From Planctomycetota bacterium (lineage in GTDB: Bacteria > Planctomycetota > Planctomycetia > Pirellulales > Pirellulaceae): DNA of 6,820 nucleotides. Shown piece after piece: positions 5,664-6,820 of this stretch (the stretch's first letter is position 1; each line of letters opens with the position of its first letter). The notes beneath the pieces were generated by a model. That model did no database searches. It saw nothing but the letters and a program-made list of their open reading frames with translations, and was not told the DNA's origin. The stretch is from NCBI GenBank assembly GCA_024274855.1, contig JAJSAJ010000696.1, positions 1-6,820 of the forward strand. Reading direction: 5' to 3'. The translations under genes and the position numbers were made by a program.

Positions 5664-6820
5664 ATGAAACAGCTATTCAGTCTCACGATGATTTGTGTGT
5701 TATGGGTCGGATCAGTTGGTTTGGCCGATTCGCCCAAGAAAAACTTTGTGTTTATTCTGGCGGATGATTTTGGGATTCGAGATTTGGGCGTTGAAGGAAG
5801 CCAGTTTTACGAGACGCCGAATATTGACAAGATTGCCAATTTGGGCATGCGTTTCACGCAAGGTTATGCCAACTGTCGGGTCTGCAGTCCGTCCCGTGCC
5901 AGCATTATGACCGGTAAGTACACGACGCGACACGGCATCACCGATTACATTGGCGCGCGAGCGGGAACGAAGTGGAAAAGGAACACGAAGCTGCTGCCGG
6001 CCAGCTACGCCAGGCAACTTGCCCATGCGGAGGTGACGATTGCCGAGAGCATGCGGGAAGCAGGTTACAAGACGTTCTTTGCCGGCAAATGGCATTTGGG
6101 CAGCAAAGGTTGGTGGCCCGAAGATCAGGGGTTTGACGTCAATGTTGGAGGGTGGGATGCCGGCTCACCAGCTGGTGGCTATTTCGCACCCTACAGGAAC
6201 CCGAATCTCAAGAATGGTCCAGCTGGAGAATCCTTGCCAATGCGTCTGGCGGAAGAGACGGCTAAGTTCATCGAACAGCATCAGAAAGAGCCCTTTTTTG
6301 CGTACCTGGCTTTCTACTCGGTTCACGCACCGATTCAGACAACGCGACGGCAATGGGCGAAGTACCGAGACAAAGTGGGTGGCGCATCGGGTAAGCAAGA
6401 ACGGTTCATCATTGATCGGACCTTGCCCGTAAGGCAGGTGCAAGACAATCCGATTTATGCGGGCATGATCGAATCGATGGACAAAGCGGTAGGGGTTGTG
6501 CTGGACACACTCGATCAGCTTGGTCTGGCCGAAAACACAGTTGTCATTTTTACTTCGGACAACGGTGGAGTATCTTCAGGCGATGCGTATTCTAGCAGCA
6601 ATCTGCCGTATCGGGGCGGCAAGGGGCGACAATGGGAAGGTGGAATACGTGAGCCCTACTACATCAAAGTCCCTGGACTGACCAAGCCTGGCACCACCTG
6701 CTCGGTCCCCGTGATTGGGACAGATTTCTACCCGACGATTCTCCAACTAGCCGGCCTGCCCCTGAAGCCCGAACAACATCTGGACGGCCTGAGTCTGGTC
6801 CCTCTGCTGATGGGGGAAAA
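5664..6820 (+). CDS. Secreted sulfatase, formylglycine (Cys) type, 3' end outside window
   Basis: Sulfatases of this family hydrolyse sulfate esters; in planctomycetes they are numerous and are thought to desulfate algal and other sulfated polysaccharides outside the cytoplasm. The visible 385 residues start with a signal peptide (MKQLFSLTMICVLWVGSVGLA, probable cleavage after Ala21). The catalytic set is present: metal-binding D34-D35 (ILADD); C74 in CSPSR, the residue converted to formylglycine; R78; K142 and H144 in GKWHLG; H221 in SVHAP; D299-N300 in SDNGG; and K320 in GGKGRQWEGG. The order and spacing follow the arylsulfatase fold, and I see no stop or frame break up to the window edge. 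The missing part is the C-terminal subdomain, so the natural substrate cannot be told. ATG 5652 is in frame, 12 bases upstream; I prefer 5664 because the signal peptide begins cleanly with MKQ and a purine-rich AGGGGA lies about 11 bases before it. Activation requires a formylglycine-generating enzyme encoded elsewhere. Confidence 0.93.
   Translation, partial: MKQLFSLTMICVLWVGSVGLADSPKKNFVFILADDFGIRDLGVEGSQFYETPNIDKIANLGMRFTQGYANCRVCSPSRASIMTGKYTTRHGITDYIGARAGTKWKRNTKLLPASYARQLAHAEVTIAESMREAGYKTFFAGKWHLGSKGWWPEDQGFDVNVGGWDAGSPAGGYFAPYRNPNLKNGPAGESLPMRLAEETAKFIEQHQKEPFFAYLAFYSVHAPIQTTRRQWAKYRDKVGGASGKQERFIIDRTLPVRQVQDNPIYAGMIESMDKAVGVVLDTLDQLGLAENTVVIFTSDNGGVSSGDAYSSSNLPYRGGKGRQWEGGIREPYYIKVPGLTKPGTTCSVPVIGTDFYPTILQLAGLPLKPEQHLDGLSLVPLLMGE

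Overview
The window looks like chromosomal DNA from a planctomycete, probably of the Pirellula/Rhodopirellula/Gimesia type. This rests on protein content: a secreted formylglycine sulfatase, Gfo/Idh/MocA oxidoreductases of the subtype with 'TVP' in place of 'EKP', a lipoprotein of the CRTAC1 (FG-GAP/VCBS plus ASPIC/UnbV) type, and a membrane-anchored TPR protein. That mix is typical of planctomycete genomes. The species cannot be named from the sequence. No rRNA, tRNA, CRISPR array, integrase or insertion sequence was seen.

Layout. Bases 1-465 (+) hold the C-terminal end of a Gfo/Idh/MocA oxidoreductase that enters from the left. Bases 684-1799 (+) hold a second, related oxidoreductase, interrupted by an in-frame TGA at codon 46. 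Facing it on the minus strand is a two-gene unit read from right to left: an anchored TPR protein (5031-3634), then a lipoprotein with seven calcium-loop repeats (3617-1986). The lipoprotein's C-terminal ASPIC/UnbV domain is cut by an in-frame TAA, with a readable homologous tail continuing to 1899. About 630 bases of apparently non-coding DNA separate the TPR gene from a divergent sulfatase gene (5664 to the right edge, +), which runs out of the window with its catalytic residues intact as far as seen.

How the genes may work together. The oxidoreductases would act on sugars or related polyols in the cytoplasm. The sulfatase would act in the periplasm or outside the cell, removing sulfate esters, probably from polysaccharides. 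The TPR protein and lipoprotein are both predicted to sit at the membrane facing outward and, with a 16-base gap, are probably co-transcribed. A link between the sulfatase and the oxidoreductases through sulfated-glycan use is plausible, but it is inferred only from neighbourhood.

The most notable observation is that two of the five genes carry a single in-frame stop where a conserved residue is expected and the homologous reading frame continues without a shift. Each is explained by one G-to-T change on the coding strand (GGA to TGA, GAA to TAA). This could be real gene decay or an error in the sequence. I found no convincing evidence of a new biological system; the rest is ordinary planctomycete gene content.
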